NCBI GenBank assembly: GCA_964453435.1
Contig: CAYVQZ010000028.1
Coordinates: forward strand, 1 to 62,236
Reading direction: 5' to 3'
DNA length: 62,236 nucleotides
From: CAYVQZ01 sp964453435
Lineage (GTDB): Bacteria; Abyssobacteria; SURF-5
Below the pieces are notes generated by a model, which was given only the letters and a program-made list of their open reading frames with translations, searched no databases and was not told where the DNA came from. This document shows positions 1 to 7,929 of this stretch, piece by piece. Made by a program: the position numbers and the translations under genes. The stretch's first letter is position 1; each line of letters begins with the position of its first letter.

Positions 1-920
1 AGTGTCTTTGTAGGTGCGAATTCGTTCGCACAACAAGCTCTTATCTCGCGCGAAGGCGCAAAGCCGCCAAGAAAGAACTTTCAATCCCTCACCACGAATT
101 ACACGAATTACACGAAAAATTCAGGTCCTTTTCATCCGCGTTTATCCGCGTTCATCTGCGGTTGCAAGAATCTTCTTTCACCAGTTGTACCCGAATCCGC
201 GCCAATCAGCGAAATCTGCGGATAAAAACTCTCTTTTCTCCAAATCAGTTTAGTTGCCCGATTCGCTGGCGTTTGCGTTATTCGTTATCCATGCTCATAG
301 GATGTTTTCAACCGCAAAGGGTCAAAGAGCGCAAAGGAAAAAAATTCGTGTAATTCGTGGTCCCTATCTTGCGTTTATCAGCGTTCATCTGTGGTTGCAA
401 ACGTCTTTTCCGCGCGAAGCGCCCCAAAAATGCGTTGTCTTTCTTCGTGTCCTTCGTCCCATTTGTGTCATTCGTGTTCCGCTTTTATGAACCGCAAAGA
501 CGCAAAGAGCGCAAAGGAAAAAAATTCGTGTAATTCGTGGTCCCCATCTTGCATTTATCAGCGTTCATCTGCGCCAATCAGCGAAATCTGCGGATAAAAA
601 CTCTCTTTTCTCCAAATCAGTTTAGTTGCCCGATTCGCTGGCGTTTGCGTTATTCGTTATCCATGCTCATAGGATGTTTTCAACCGCAAAGGGTCAAAGA
701 GCGCAAAGGAAAAAAATTCGTGTAATTCGTGTAATTCGTGGTCCCTGTCTTGCGTTCATCTGCGGTTGCAAGAATCTTCTTTCACCAGTTGTACCCGAAT
801 CCGCGCCAATCAGCTTGTGTTTGTAGGTGCGAATTCATTCGCACATTCCGGCTTACACTGTTCCTGAAGCGAAATTTGGTTGCGGCTCCGCCGCGCCGCG
901 CGAATCTGCGCAAAGAAATA
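1..920. repeat. Mosaic of direct repeats, no credible gene
   Basis: The segment is assembled from re-used blocks. A block of about 159 bp at 201-359 recurs at 573-731 with no difference that I can see. A 63 bp block at 148-210 recurs at 752-814. A 25 bp block containing the palindrome-like GTGCGAATTCGTTCGCAC lies at 7-31 and again, with one change, at 820-844. Short phrases such as AATTCGTGTAATTCGTGG and GCGCAAAGGAAAAAAATTC recur inside and between the blocks. The open frames here are short, overlap one another, and repeat because the DNA repeats, so I call none of them a gene. The block order suggests tandem duplication followed by partial loss. Confidence 0.85.
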
Positions 921-1691
921 TCATTCTATAGGACGGTTGACTCCCAGCTCGAACCTCATGCCGTCCTCGGCGACCACGACGTCTCCGTCATACGTCTCCC
1001 TGCATTCGGCGGCCAGGTCGTAATCGGCGCACACGGGATAGATGTGGGTCAGAACCAGCTTCCGGCAGCCGATCCGGTTCGCCATCTCGCCCGCCTTCCT
1101 CGGGGTGAGATGCCCCGGAACCTCGAGCTCGTTCGGGTACGAACATTCGAGCGCGAGCAATTCGCACGGCGCCGCAAGTTGGATTATCGACTCGCTGTAG
1201 TCCGTGTCGCCGGAATACACAAGGCTGACGCCGTCGGCCTCGAGCCGGTACGCATAGGCCGGCTGGCTGTGCTCGGCCGGACCGGTCTCCAATCTCCACG
1301 TGGGTCCCTCGAGGGGAATCCCCGCCAGCTCCTCCACATAAAGGTCGTACCTCTTGGGGACGAGCCAGTCCCCGTATGCCGAGACAAGATTCTGGTAGAG
1401 TTTCCTCATGCCCGGCGGGCCGCACAGGCGGAGCGGGTCGGTACGGTTCGCATCCGGGATATTGTACGCGAACAAGAGCGGCGCAATGTCCGCGATGTGG
1501 TCGGTGTGAAAGTGCGTTATTGCAACCATGTCGAGCTTATCCCATGCGACGCCCGCCGCTGCCATTCCCTTCAGCGCTCCCGGTCCGCAATCGAGCGCGA
1601 ACAGTTCGCGCCCGACCGAGACCGCTATGCAGGGGGCGCCGCGTTTCGCGTTCGGTATTCCGCAGCCGGAACCAACGATTGTTACTTTCAC
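921..1691 (-). CDS. MBL-fold metallo-hydrolase, RNase Z-like
   Basis: A 256-residue metallo-beta-lactamase-fold hydrolase. The zinc motif THFHTDH lies at residues 59-65, followed further on by YSGDT, a GH in a PGHLTP context and LTH, the order seen in RNase Z and related hydrolases. RNase Z matures tRNA 3' ends, but the substrate of this stand-alone member cannot be read from sequence, and arylsulfatase- or phosphodiesterase-type members share the motifs. The frame is open upstream to 1862. I place the start at the GTG at 1691 because AAAGGAGG lies just before it and the fold begins there (VKVTIVGSG). The gene is divergent from tRNA-Arg. Confidence 0.85.
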   Translation of the reverse strand: MKVTIVGSGCGIPNAKRGAPCIAVSVGRELFALDCGPGALKGMAAAGVAWDKLDMVAITHFHTDHIADIAPLLFAYNIPDANRTDPLRLCGPPGMRKLYQNLVSAYGDWLVPKRYDLYVEELAGIPLEGPTWRLETGPAEHSQPAYAYRLEADGVSLVYSGDTDYSESIIQLAAPCELLALECSYPNELEVPGHLTPRKAGEMANRIGCRKLVLTHIYPVCADYDLAAECRETYDGDVVVAEDGMRFELGVNRPIE

Positions 1692-1851
1692 GAGGGACCT
1701 CCTTTGGAATGAATTTGCGCGTCTTCCGGCATCGATTTCGCAGATGTTCCGCTCCTCGTTCCACAATGGTATCATGAAGCAAAGTATAACGCGAGAGAGA
1801 CGGGCGTGTCCCGGTTGTGAAGAATGCCGGGTTCTTTCGGTGTTCTTTCGG

Positions 1852-1880
1852 TTGACACGCAAAAAGGTCTCTTGTACAAT
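1852..1880 (+). promoter_or_regulatory. Sigma-70 promoter of tRNA-Arg
   Basis: TTGACA at 1852-1857 and TACAAT at 1875-1880 are separated by 17 bases. The expected transcription start is about ten bases before the tRNA. This is one of the best promoter matches in the window. Confidence 0.8.
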
Positions 1881-1896
1881 ATTTTTGGATGTACAA

Positions 1897-1972
1897 GCGC
1901 CATTAGCTCAGCCCGGATAGAGCACAGGCCTCCGGAGCCTGGTTGTCGGGGGTTCAAATCCCTCATGGCGCG
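1897..1972 (+). tRNA. tRNA-Arg (anticodon CCG)
   Basis: A 76-base cloverleaf. The acceptor strand GCGCCAT at 1897-1903 pairs with ATGGCGC at 1965-1971, followed by G as discriminator base. The D arm reads TAGCTCAGCCCGGATAGAGCA. The anticodon arm is CAGGC-CTCCGGA-GCCTG, giving anticodon CCG, which reads arginine codon CGG. The T arm carries GGTTCAAAT. The CCA end is not encoded (CGCC follows). No integrase gene or att-like duplication lies beside it, although a copy of the dispersed inverted-terminus element begins about ten bases downstream. Confidence 0.96.
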
Positions 1973-1982
1973 CCCGGATTCG

Positions 1983-2236
1983 TGAATCTGTCTCACGGTT
2001 TGGTATTCCGTGCTTCGCGGAGAGTTCCCAATCTGTCCCGCGTTTCGCGGGGCTTCGCTCAGCGAAGGAATAACTAGATTTCCCCGTCAAGTCGGGGGAA
2101 TGACCGAGTGGGAATTTCGTAAGTGCGCTAACTCCGGGAACATTGATTTATGGGCCGAAGGTCACGCTCCGCATGATTCCGTGTCCCCGGAATTACGGCT
2201 TCGGCTTTTGGCGCCACGAGCAACCGTGGGACACAC
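1983..2236. repeat. Dispersed inverted-terminus element, copy 1 (degenerate)
   Basis: The left end TGAATCTGTCTCACGGTT at 1983-2000 and the right end around 2221-2236 (CAACCGTGGGACACAC) are imperfect inverted repeats of each other. The internal stretch GGTATTCCGTGCTTCGCGG matches other copies, but this copy lacks the central palindrome. A second repeat (R2, 2139-2194) sits inside it. The interval between the tRNA and the nuclease gene at 2392 holds no gene that I can support. Confidence 0.6.
2139..2194 (+). repeat. Repeat R2, copy a
   Basis: A 56-base segment that recurs at 55973-56028 with four mismatches by my alignment. The shared core is GGGCCGAAGGTCACGCT followed by CGCATGATTCCGTGT and CCGGAATT. 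Both copies are intergenic. Confidence 0.8.
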
Positions 2237-2391
2237 TCTTCGCACCGGCTTTCGAGCCTTCAGCCATCTCGCCGCTGCTGACGCGCGGCGGCCGGAGATG
2301 AAGAGATTATCGCGTTAACCACCCGGAATAGCATGCTTTCTTCTCGTCCCAATCGGGTCTGCGGCACGTTTCCTCCCTTTCGGTGCGACAC

Positions 2392-3531
2392 ATGAGCATT
2401 CGATTGATGCATTTGGCCGACCTTCACCTCGGCGCTTCTCTCGCATATTTGGGCGAGAGGGCGAGGGAGCGGTCACGGGATTTGGAGGACGCATTTGCTC
2501 GCGCCCTCGCGCTGGCGCCCGCCCGTAACGTTCACGCAATCGTCATAGCCGGCGACCTGTTCGACTCGTTTCGGCCACAGCCTGACCTCGTCGCCAGGGT
2601 AAAGAGCCTTCTCGAAAATGCCGCAAACGAGGGCATTCCGATAATTTTGATTTCGGGCACGCACGACAGCCACCGCTATTCCCGCAGCGTGTACAGGCGC
2701 GAGAAGTTTCCGGGTGTGGATATTTTGCTCGATAACGGGGCGACGATATGCAAACGGCTGAGCGGGCGCGACGTGTATTTTTACGGATTCACCGGCGGAA
2801 CAGAGGCGGTCGACCGGTCGGGCGCCTTCCGTCGCAATGACAAGGAGGGTATCCACGTCGCTCTTGTCCACGGCTCGGTGACCGAGGCGGAACATTGGTC
2901 AAAGTCTTCGCGGGATTTCTCGCTCCGGCCGCGCGACCTGGAGCAATCGGGATTCGACTATGTGGCTCTTGGGCACCACCACAATTTCAAGGAGTTCCGG
3001 TGCGGCTCGGTGACTGCGGTGTATCCCGGCACTCTCGAAGGCCTGAAGTTCGGCGAGAACGGCGACCGGCACGCGACAATATCCGAGGTCGGGGAAACCA
3101 CGGCGAACATCGAAAAGATAAGAATAAACCGGCGGACGCTGACCGAGGTTGCGGTGAATCTTTCGACGGACGGCATCGAGTCGAACGAGACCCTCGCGGA
3201 AGCGCTCCGAAAGTATTCCGACCCCTCCGTTCTCCTGAAGGCGACGCTGTCGGGAACGGCAAATTTCATTCCGGAAAAACAGCAGCTCGAAGACCGGCTC
3301 GCCAACCATTTCTTCCATTTGGAAATCGTCGATTGCGCCACTCTTTTCGAAAGCGACATGGTCGGCTCGATAATGCGGGAGAACACGGTGCGGGGTCTGT
3401 TTGTCCGCAAGCTGCTCGAGCGAATCGAGGACGTCTCCGGCGAGGACAAAGAGGCGGCGGAACTTGCGCTTCGCCTCGGAATAGAGGAATTTTCCCGGGT
3501 TCATGATGAGAATCGTCAAAATATCGATTGA
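2392..3531 (+). CDS. SbcD/YhaO-like DNA repair metallophosphoesterase
   Basis: A 379-residue calcineurin-like phosphoesterase of the SbcD/Mre11 type, expected to be a manganese-dependent DNA nuclease. The metal-binding blocks appear in family order: DLHLG at residues 10-14, GDLFDS at 54-59, a GTHDSH block (in place of GNHD), LVHGS, and GHHH. I use the ATG at 2392; a GTG three codons upstream is equally open, and no strong ribosome-binding site separates them. The 3' end overlaps the next gene by 29 bases, so the two are translationally coupled. Pairing with a YhaN-like ATPase suggests the YhaO/YhaN arrangement rather than classical SbcCD. The exact DNA substrate is inferred. Confidence 0.88.
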   Translation: MSIRLMHLADLHLGASLAYLGERARERSRDLEDAFARALALAPARNVHAIVIAGDLFDSFRPQPDLVARVKSLLENAANEGIPIILISGTHDSHRYSRSVYRREKFPGVDILLDNGATICKRLSGRDVYFYGFTGGTEAVDRSGAFRRNDKEGIHVALVHGSVTEAEHWSKSSRDFSLRPRDLEQSGFDYVALGHHHNFKEFRCGSVTAVYPGTLEGLKFGENGDRHATISEVGETTANIEKIRINRRTLTEVAVNLSTDGIESNETLAEALRKYSDPSVLLKATLSGTANFIPEKQQLEDRLANHFFHLEIVDCATLFESDMVGSIMRENTVRGLFVRKLLERIEDVSGEDKEAAELALRLGIEEFSRVHDENRQNID

Positions 3532-5659
3532 GGGATTCGGCCTTTTTCGCGGGCGGTTCGATCTGAATCTTCCCCCGGCGATCGCGCTCATTGTGGGTGA
3601 CAACGAGACGGGGAAATCCACCTTGCTCGAGGCTCTCGGAGCGATTCTTTTCGGTTTCAGGAACGAGCAGGAGAAGGCGCTGTTCGCGCCGGACAATGCA
3701 AGCATGCCGAAGTCGGGCGGCATCGAGGTTGAGAGCCGGGGACAAACGTATCGGTTCGAGCGGGAATTCGGTTCGAACCGAGTCAAGGTTGAGTCACTCG
3801 AGGAAGGCGGGAAGGTCCTCTTCGACGGAGTTGCGAAACCCGCCGGTCGGACCGATGAAAAGGAGTCATACGACAAACTGCTGGAGAACGTGTTCGGCCT
3901 TGACGGAAGGGATTTGTTTTATAACTCCGTATTCGTCGAGCAGGATTGCCTCTGCGCGGATATGGGCGGAGTCGTGCGGCGAATCGTGAGCGGAACGGCT
4001 TCGGCGGATTACGCGATCGCTCGCGAGAATCTCATGAAAAGCTACGAGACGCTTACCGTCGAGGTCCCGTGGGGCCGTTCCGCAGGTCGGAAACCACGGG
4101 CGATTGAACAGCTCGAGGCTCACATCCGGCAACAGCGGAACCGGCTGGCGGAGCTCAGAGAAGCGGGCGCTACAATCGAACAGTCCAGGGAGCGTCTGAC
4201 CGAGATCGAATTGGAACTGTCGGCCATCGAAAAGACACAGGCCGAACTTGAAGCGCGGGAGAGAGATATTGCCTCGTTCGCAGAGGCTCGGGAAGAACAA
4301 AGCCGGGTCGAAAGAGAGCTCAACGAGTGTCGGGCCGAAATGCGGGCAATCGACAAGCTGCTCGATGAGATCGAGCGATGCGATGCGAGAATCGGCGCCG
4401 AGTTCGCGGAATACGAGTCGTTTCCCGCCAATGCCGACGGCGATATCCTCAATCTTCTGCGGCTGAGAGAAAGCGAGAAAGAAGTCGAGGAAAAGCTTCG
4501 GCGGGCGGAACAGAGCGTTCCGCGACTGGTCATTTCACTCTCTTCAATCGCATTGTTCGCAGCGGGCCTTTTTCTCGTTTTACTCGGGTTGCTGTTTGCC
4601 GACGGCATGCTCCTCGCAGTTCTGGCGCTGGCGGGCCTCGCAGCGTGCGCGTGGACGGTTCTCTCCGCGCTTTCGTCGCTGCGTTCGAGAAGGTCGGCCC
4701 ATCAGGGAAGGATCAGCGAAATCGGAGAGACGCTGGAGGAGATGCGGCGTCGAGGTGCGGAAATCGAACGGAGGTTCCCCGGGTTGGCCGGAAAAGACCT
4801 GCATCGGGTTCTGCGGGAACTGGACGAGCGCGAACGCGTGGAAAGGGAGCGGGAGAAAAAGAACGAGGCGTTGAAACAGCACAAAGCCAGGGACATTGTC
4901 GAGGAAAGATACAATGCCTTGAGCAACAAACTGGTTCTCCTCGGCAGCAGGGTCAACGAGTTAAAGACGAAGCGTCCGTTTCTGGGCGACCTCGAACGCA
5001 GCGGAACCGGCAGCGCGCTTGAGGAAACGAGGGCGGAAATTATGCGAATCGGGGAACGGATTCGGGCGCTGTCCGCGGAACGCGACGACCTTCGGCCGAA
5101 GCTGGCGGCGGCCGAGGCGCAGGAGACGGTCTCGGAGGAGGCGTTGGAAGAAGAACTTGTCGAAAACGAAGCGGAACTCGAGCGGCTGAAACGAACCCGC
5201 ATGGCATATCTGGTCGCCATCCGGACTCTGGAGGAGGCGACATCCGAGTTTCATTCCGCGCATCTCGAGCGAATCGAGCAGAGGACCTCCGAGTATCTGC
5301 AGCGAATTACCGGCGCGGCTTGCAGGGTTCAACTCGGACAGAACCTGGAGCCGATTCTTGTGGAGCGGGCGGGACAAAGCTTCACGCCGGAACAACTGAG
5401 TCGGGGAATGCAGGACCAGCTTCATTTTTCATTGAGGCTTGCTGCGATTGAGGAGGTCTGCAACAACGTTCGACTGCCTGTTTTTCTGGACGACCCCTTC
5501 GTCAGCTTCGACGAGAACCGGCTGAAGACGACGTTGGAGATGCTCGAAAAATTATCCGAGTCGCATCAGGTTGCGCTGCTCACGCACGATAGAAGATACT
5601 GCGACTGGCGGCCGCCCGCCCACGTGCTCGTGCGGCCCTCATCCGGTTCATCGGAGTGA
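3503..5659 (+). CDS. YhaN/SbcC-like coiled-coil ATPase with membrane hairpin
   Basis: A 718-residue ABC/SMC-like ATPase, partner of the nuclease upstream. Walker A is GDNETGKST near residue 32, and the C-terminal half carries the signature region LSRGMQDQLHFSLRLA and Walker B LPVFLDDPF. Between them lie two long charged coiled-coil stretches. In their middle, near residues 335-385, is a strongly hydrophobic stretch long enough for two membrane helices (FAAGLFLVLLGLL, LAVLALAGLAACA). That hairpin is typical of YhaN proteins and absent from SbcC or Rad50. Two adjacent ATGs (3503, 3506) compete as start. The end overlaps the convergent epimerase gene by 12 bases. Confidence 0.87.
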   Translation: MMRIVKISIEGFGLFRGRFDLNLPPAIALIVGDNETGKSTLLEALGAILFGFRNEQEKALFAPDNASMPKSGGIEVESRGQTYRFEREFGSNRVKVESLEEGGKVLFDGVAKPAGRTDEKESYDKLLENVFGLDGRDLFYNSVFVEQDCLCADMGGVVRRIVSGTASADYAIARENLMKSYETLTVEVPWGRSAGRKPRAIEQLEAHIRQQRNRLAELREAGATIEQSRERLTEIELELSAIEKTQAELEARERDIASFAEAREEQSRVERELNECRAEMRAIDKLLDEIERCDARIGAEFAEYESFPANADGDILNLLRLRESEKEVEEKLRRAEQSVPRLVISLSSIALFAAGLFLVLLGLLFADGMLLAVLALAGLAACAWTVLSALSSLRSRRSAHQGRISEIGETLEEMRRRGAEIERRFPGLAGKDLHRVLRELDERERVEREREKKNEALKQHKARDIVEERYNALSNKLVLLGSRVNELKTKRPFLGDLERSGTGSALEETRAEIMRIGERIRALSAERDDLRPKLAAAEAQETVSEEALEEELVENEAELERLKRTRMAYLVAIRTLEEATSEFHSAHLERIEQRTSEYLQRITGAACRVQLGQNLEPILVERAGQSFTPEQLSRGMQDQLHFSLRLAAIEEVCNNVRLPVFLDDPFVSFDENRLKTTLEMLEKLSESHQVALLTHDRRYCDWRPPAHVLVRPSSGSSE

Positions 5660-6589
5660 CCCGGCCAGCCACTCGACTTCCTTCCGCAACCCCTGCTCCG
5701 TATCGTACCTGGGCGCGAACCCGAGTTGGGAAGCGGCCCGTGTCGTATCGGCCCACGTGTGGCGAACGTCGCCCTTCTGCTCGACCGCGTGTTCCCGCTT
5801 CGCCTTTTTCCCGGTGATTTTTTCGAGAAGCTCGATTGCCCGATTCAGGGTGATTCGGCTGCCCCCGCCGATGTTGTAGACCATTCCGTCCGCTCCGTTC
5901 TCCACGGCGAGCATGTTCGCTTCCACGACATCCGCGACATAGGTGAAATCGCGGGTCTGTTCTCCGTTTCCGAACACGCGGAACGGCTCATCCCGGAGCA
6001 TGGCCCGAATGAACTTGTGAAACGCCATGTCGGGACGCTGCCGGGGACCGTACACCGTAAAGTAGCGTAGCGCCACGGCGGGAACCCCGAAATTTTTGCA
6101 ATAAAGCCTGCAGAGGTTCTCTGCGGCCAGCTTCGTGACGCCGTACGGCGACACCGGCCGCACGGGGTCGTCTTCCGCGACGGGAATCCTCTCGGCGTCG
6201 CCGTAAACGGAAGATGACGAAGCGAAGACGAACCGTTTGAGCGACAGGTCTTTCACCGCCTCGAGGAGGCGCTGGGTGGCGAGGATGTTGCTGTTCGTGT
6301 ACACCTCGAAGCTTTTCCCCCAACTGGCGCGCACGCCGGCCTGGGCCGCCTGGTGGAAAACGACCTCGCACGAGCCCGCCACCGTTTCGAGGTCGAGCGT
6401 GAGAAGGTCTTCTTCGAGAAAAGTAAACCGCGGATTCCGGAGACAGGTTTCGATGTTCTTGCGCTTTATGGCGGGAGAATAATAGTCCGAGAGGCAGTCG
6501 ATGCCGATGACGTGATGGCCGTGCGCGAGCAGCTTTTCGGAGAGCCACGAACCGATGAAGCCCGCGGCGCCGGTGACTAGTGCCCGCAT
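5648..6589 (-). CDS. NAD-dependent UDP-sugar epimerase (SDR family)
   Basis: A 313-residue extended short-chain dehydrogenase. The Rossmann motif GAAGFIGSWL is at the N-terminus, SSSSVYGD supplies the catalytic serine region, and YGVTK holds the catalytic Tyr and Lys. Best matches by motif are UDP-glucose/UDP-glucuronate 4-epimerases. Since a UDP-glucose 6-dehydrogenase lies immediately upstream, UDP-glucuronate to UDP-galacturonate interconversion is the most economical role, but UDP-glucose 4-epimerase is not excluded. ACGGAGGCG directly precedes the ATG. It is the last gene of the nine-gene sugar operon and ends convergently against the YhaN-like gene. Confidence 0.85.
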   Translation of the reverse strand: MRALVTGAAGFIGSWLSEKLLAHGHHVIGIDCLSDYYSPAIKRKNIETCLRNPRFTFLEEDLLTLDLETVAGSCEVVFHQAAQAGVRASWGKSFEVYTNSNILATQRLLEAVKDLSLKRFVFASSSSVYGDAERIPVAEDDPVRPVSPYGVTKLAAENLCRLYCKNFGVPAVALRYFTVYGPRQRPDMAFHKFIRAMLRDEPFRVFGNGEQTRDFTYVADVVEANMLAVENGADGMVYNIGGGSRITLNRAIELLEKITGKKAKREHAVEQKGDVRHTWADTTRAASQLGFAPRYDTEQGLRKEVEWLAGSLR

Positions 6590-6607
6590 CGCCTCCGTCC
6601 GTGCCTG

Positions 6608-7906
6608 TTACTGGCCAATCCCATAGTAGGTGAATCCTTTTTCTCGCATGAGTGTGGGCTCGTAAATGTTGCGTCCGTCAAAAACGACATGGGAGGCCAT
6701 GAGCCGCTTCATGCGGTCGAAGTCCGGATTCCGGAATTCCGTCCATTCGGTCACGAGCACGAGCGCGTGCGCTCCTTCGAGGGCGTCGTAGGGAAGTTCA
6801 CAATACTTCACCTTCCGGCCGAATAACTGGCGCGCGGCCTTGATGGCCACGGGGTCGTGAACCTGGACTGCGGCCCCTTCGGTCAGCAGATGATTGATTA
6901 TGTCAATCGAGGGCGCCTCGCGCATGTCGTCCGTTCGCGGTTTGAACGCGAGCCCCCATATCGCGAAGGTTTTGTCGCTCAATTGCCCGTTGAAATGCTG
7001 CTTTATCTTCGGAATCAGAACGGCTTTCTGTTCTCTGTTAACGGCGTCGACGGCTTCGAGAATCTTAAATTCATACCCATATTCACGCGCTGTGGCTTCG
7101 AGCGCCTTCACATCCTTCGGGAAGCAGGAGCCGCCATATCCGGTTCCCGGAAAGAGGAATGGAAAGCCGATTCGCGAATCGCTCCCAATCCCTTCTCTCA
7201 CGCTGTTGACATTCGCGCCTATCTTCTCGCACAGGTTTGCGATCTCGTTGATGAATGAAATGCGCGTGGCAAGCATCGCGTTGGCGGCATACTTGGTCAA
7301 CTCGGCGCTGCGATTGTCCATCACCAGTATCGGTTTGCCGGTTCGAACGAAGGGCCGATACAGTTCCTTCATAATCTCCGCGACGCGCGGGTCTTCCGTC
7401 CCGATGATGACGCGGTCCGGCTTCATGAAGTCCTCGATCGCGGCGCCTTCCTTCAAGAACTCCGGATTCGACGCCACATCGAACTCGACCGTTGTGTTTG
7501 CGCGAATCGCTTCTCGCACCTTATCGGCGGTGCCCACCGGAACGGTGCTCTTCAGTACGATTATCTTGTATTCGGTCATAGCCTTTGTTATCTCGTGGGC
7601 AACAGAGAGCACGTGCGAGATGTCGCAGCCGCCATCGTCGCACGGGGGGGTGCCCACCGCGATAAAGATGAGCAGGGACCTGCGGACCGCGTCCGCCGTA
7701 TCGGTGGAAAACGAGAGCCGGTTCTCATGAAGATTTCGCTTCACGAGCTCCTCCAGGCCTCTCTCGTAAATGGGAGTCCGCCCGCGCTTGAGCATCTCGA
7801 TTTTCTTGTCGTCCACGTCGACACAGATGACGTCGTTTCCCATTTCTGCAAAGCATGTGCCGGTCACAAGACCGACATAACCGGTTCCGACAACACAGAT
7901 ATTCAT
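6608..7906 (-). CDS. ugd: UDP-glucose 6-dehydrogenase
   Basis: A 432-residue enzyme oxidising UDP-glucose to UDP-glucuronate with two NAD+. It has the N-terminal dinucleotide motif GTGYVGLVTG, a central domain with the catalytic cysteine in GYGGSCFPKD, and the C-terminal UDP-binding domain (FAIWGLAFKPRTDD). The length is normal for the family. GAGGGAGAACA precedes the ATG. It lies 23 bases downstream of the WbpA-like gene. The operon therefore holds two different nucleotide-sugar 6-dehydrogenases, this one of the UDP-glucose type and the other of the UDP-HexNAc type. Confidence 0.93.
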   Translation of the reverse strand: MNICVVGTGYVGLVTGTCFAEMGNDVICVDVDDKKIEMLKRGRTPIYERGLEELVKRNLHENRLSFSTDTADAVRRSLLIFIAVGTPPCDDGGCDISHVLSVAHEITKAMTEYKIIVLKSTVPVGTADKVREAIRANTTVEFDVASNPEFLKEGAAIEDFMKPDRVIIGTEDPRVAEIMKELYRPFVRTGKPILVMDNRSAELTKYAANAMLATRISFINEIANLCEKIGANVNSVREGIGSDSRIGFPFLFPGTGYGGSCFPKDVKALEATAREYGYEFKILEAVDAVNREQKAVLIPKIKQHFNGQLSDKTFAIWGLAFKPRTDDMREAPSIDIINHLLTEGAAVQVHDPVAIKAARQLFGRKVKYCELPYDALEGAHALVLVTEWTEFRNPDFDRMKRLMASHVVFDGRNIYEPTLMREKGFTYYGIGQ

Positions 7907-7929
7907 TGTTCTCCCTCTCGATGATGATA

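Noticed and set aside
14..826. Several overlapping plus-strand open frames of 60-80 codons
   Set aside because: They repeat because the DNA repeats, lack ribosome-binding sites, and encode basic, Ser/Phe-rich peptides without domains.
738..1712. 324-codon plus-strand frame opposite the RNase Z-like gene
   Set aside because: It is antisense to a clear metallo-hydrolase with intact motifs; it is open because of GC-rich codon structure.
1897..2236. tRNA-Arg as an integration site of a mobile island
   Set aside because: No duplicated tRNA 3' end, integrase or phage gene was found downstream; only a degenerate short element.
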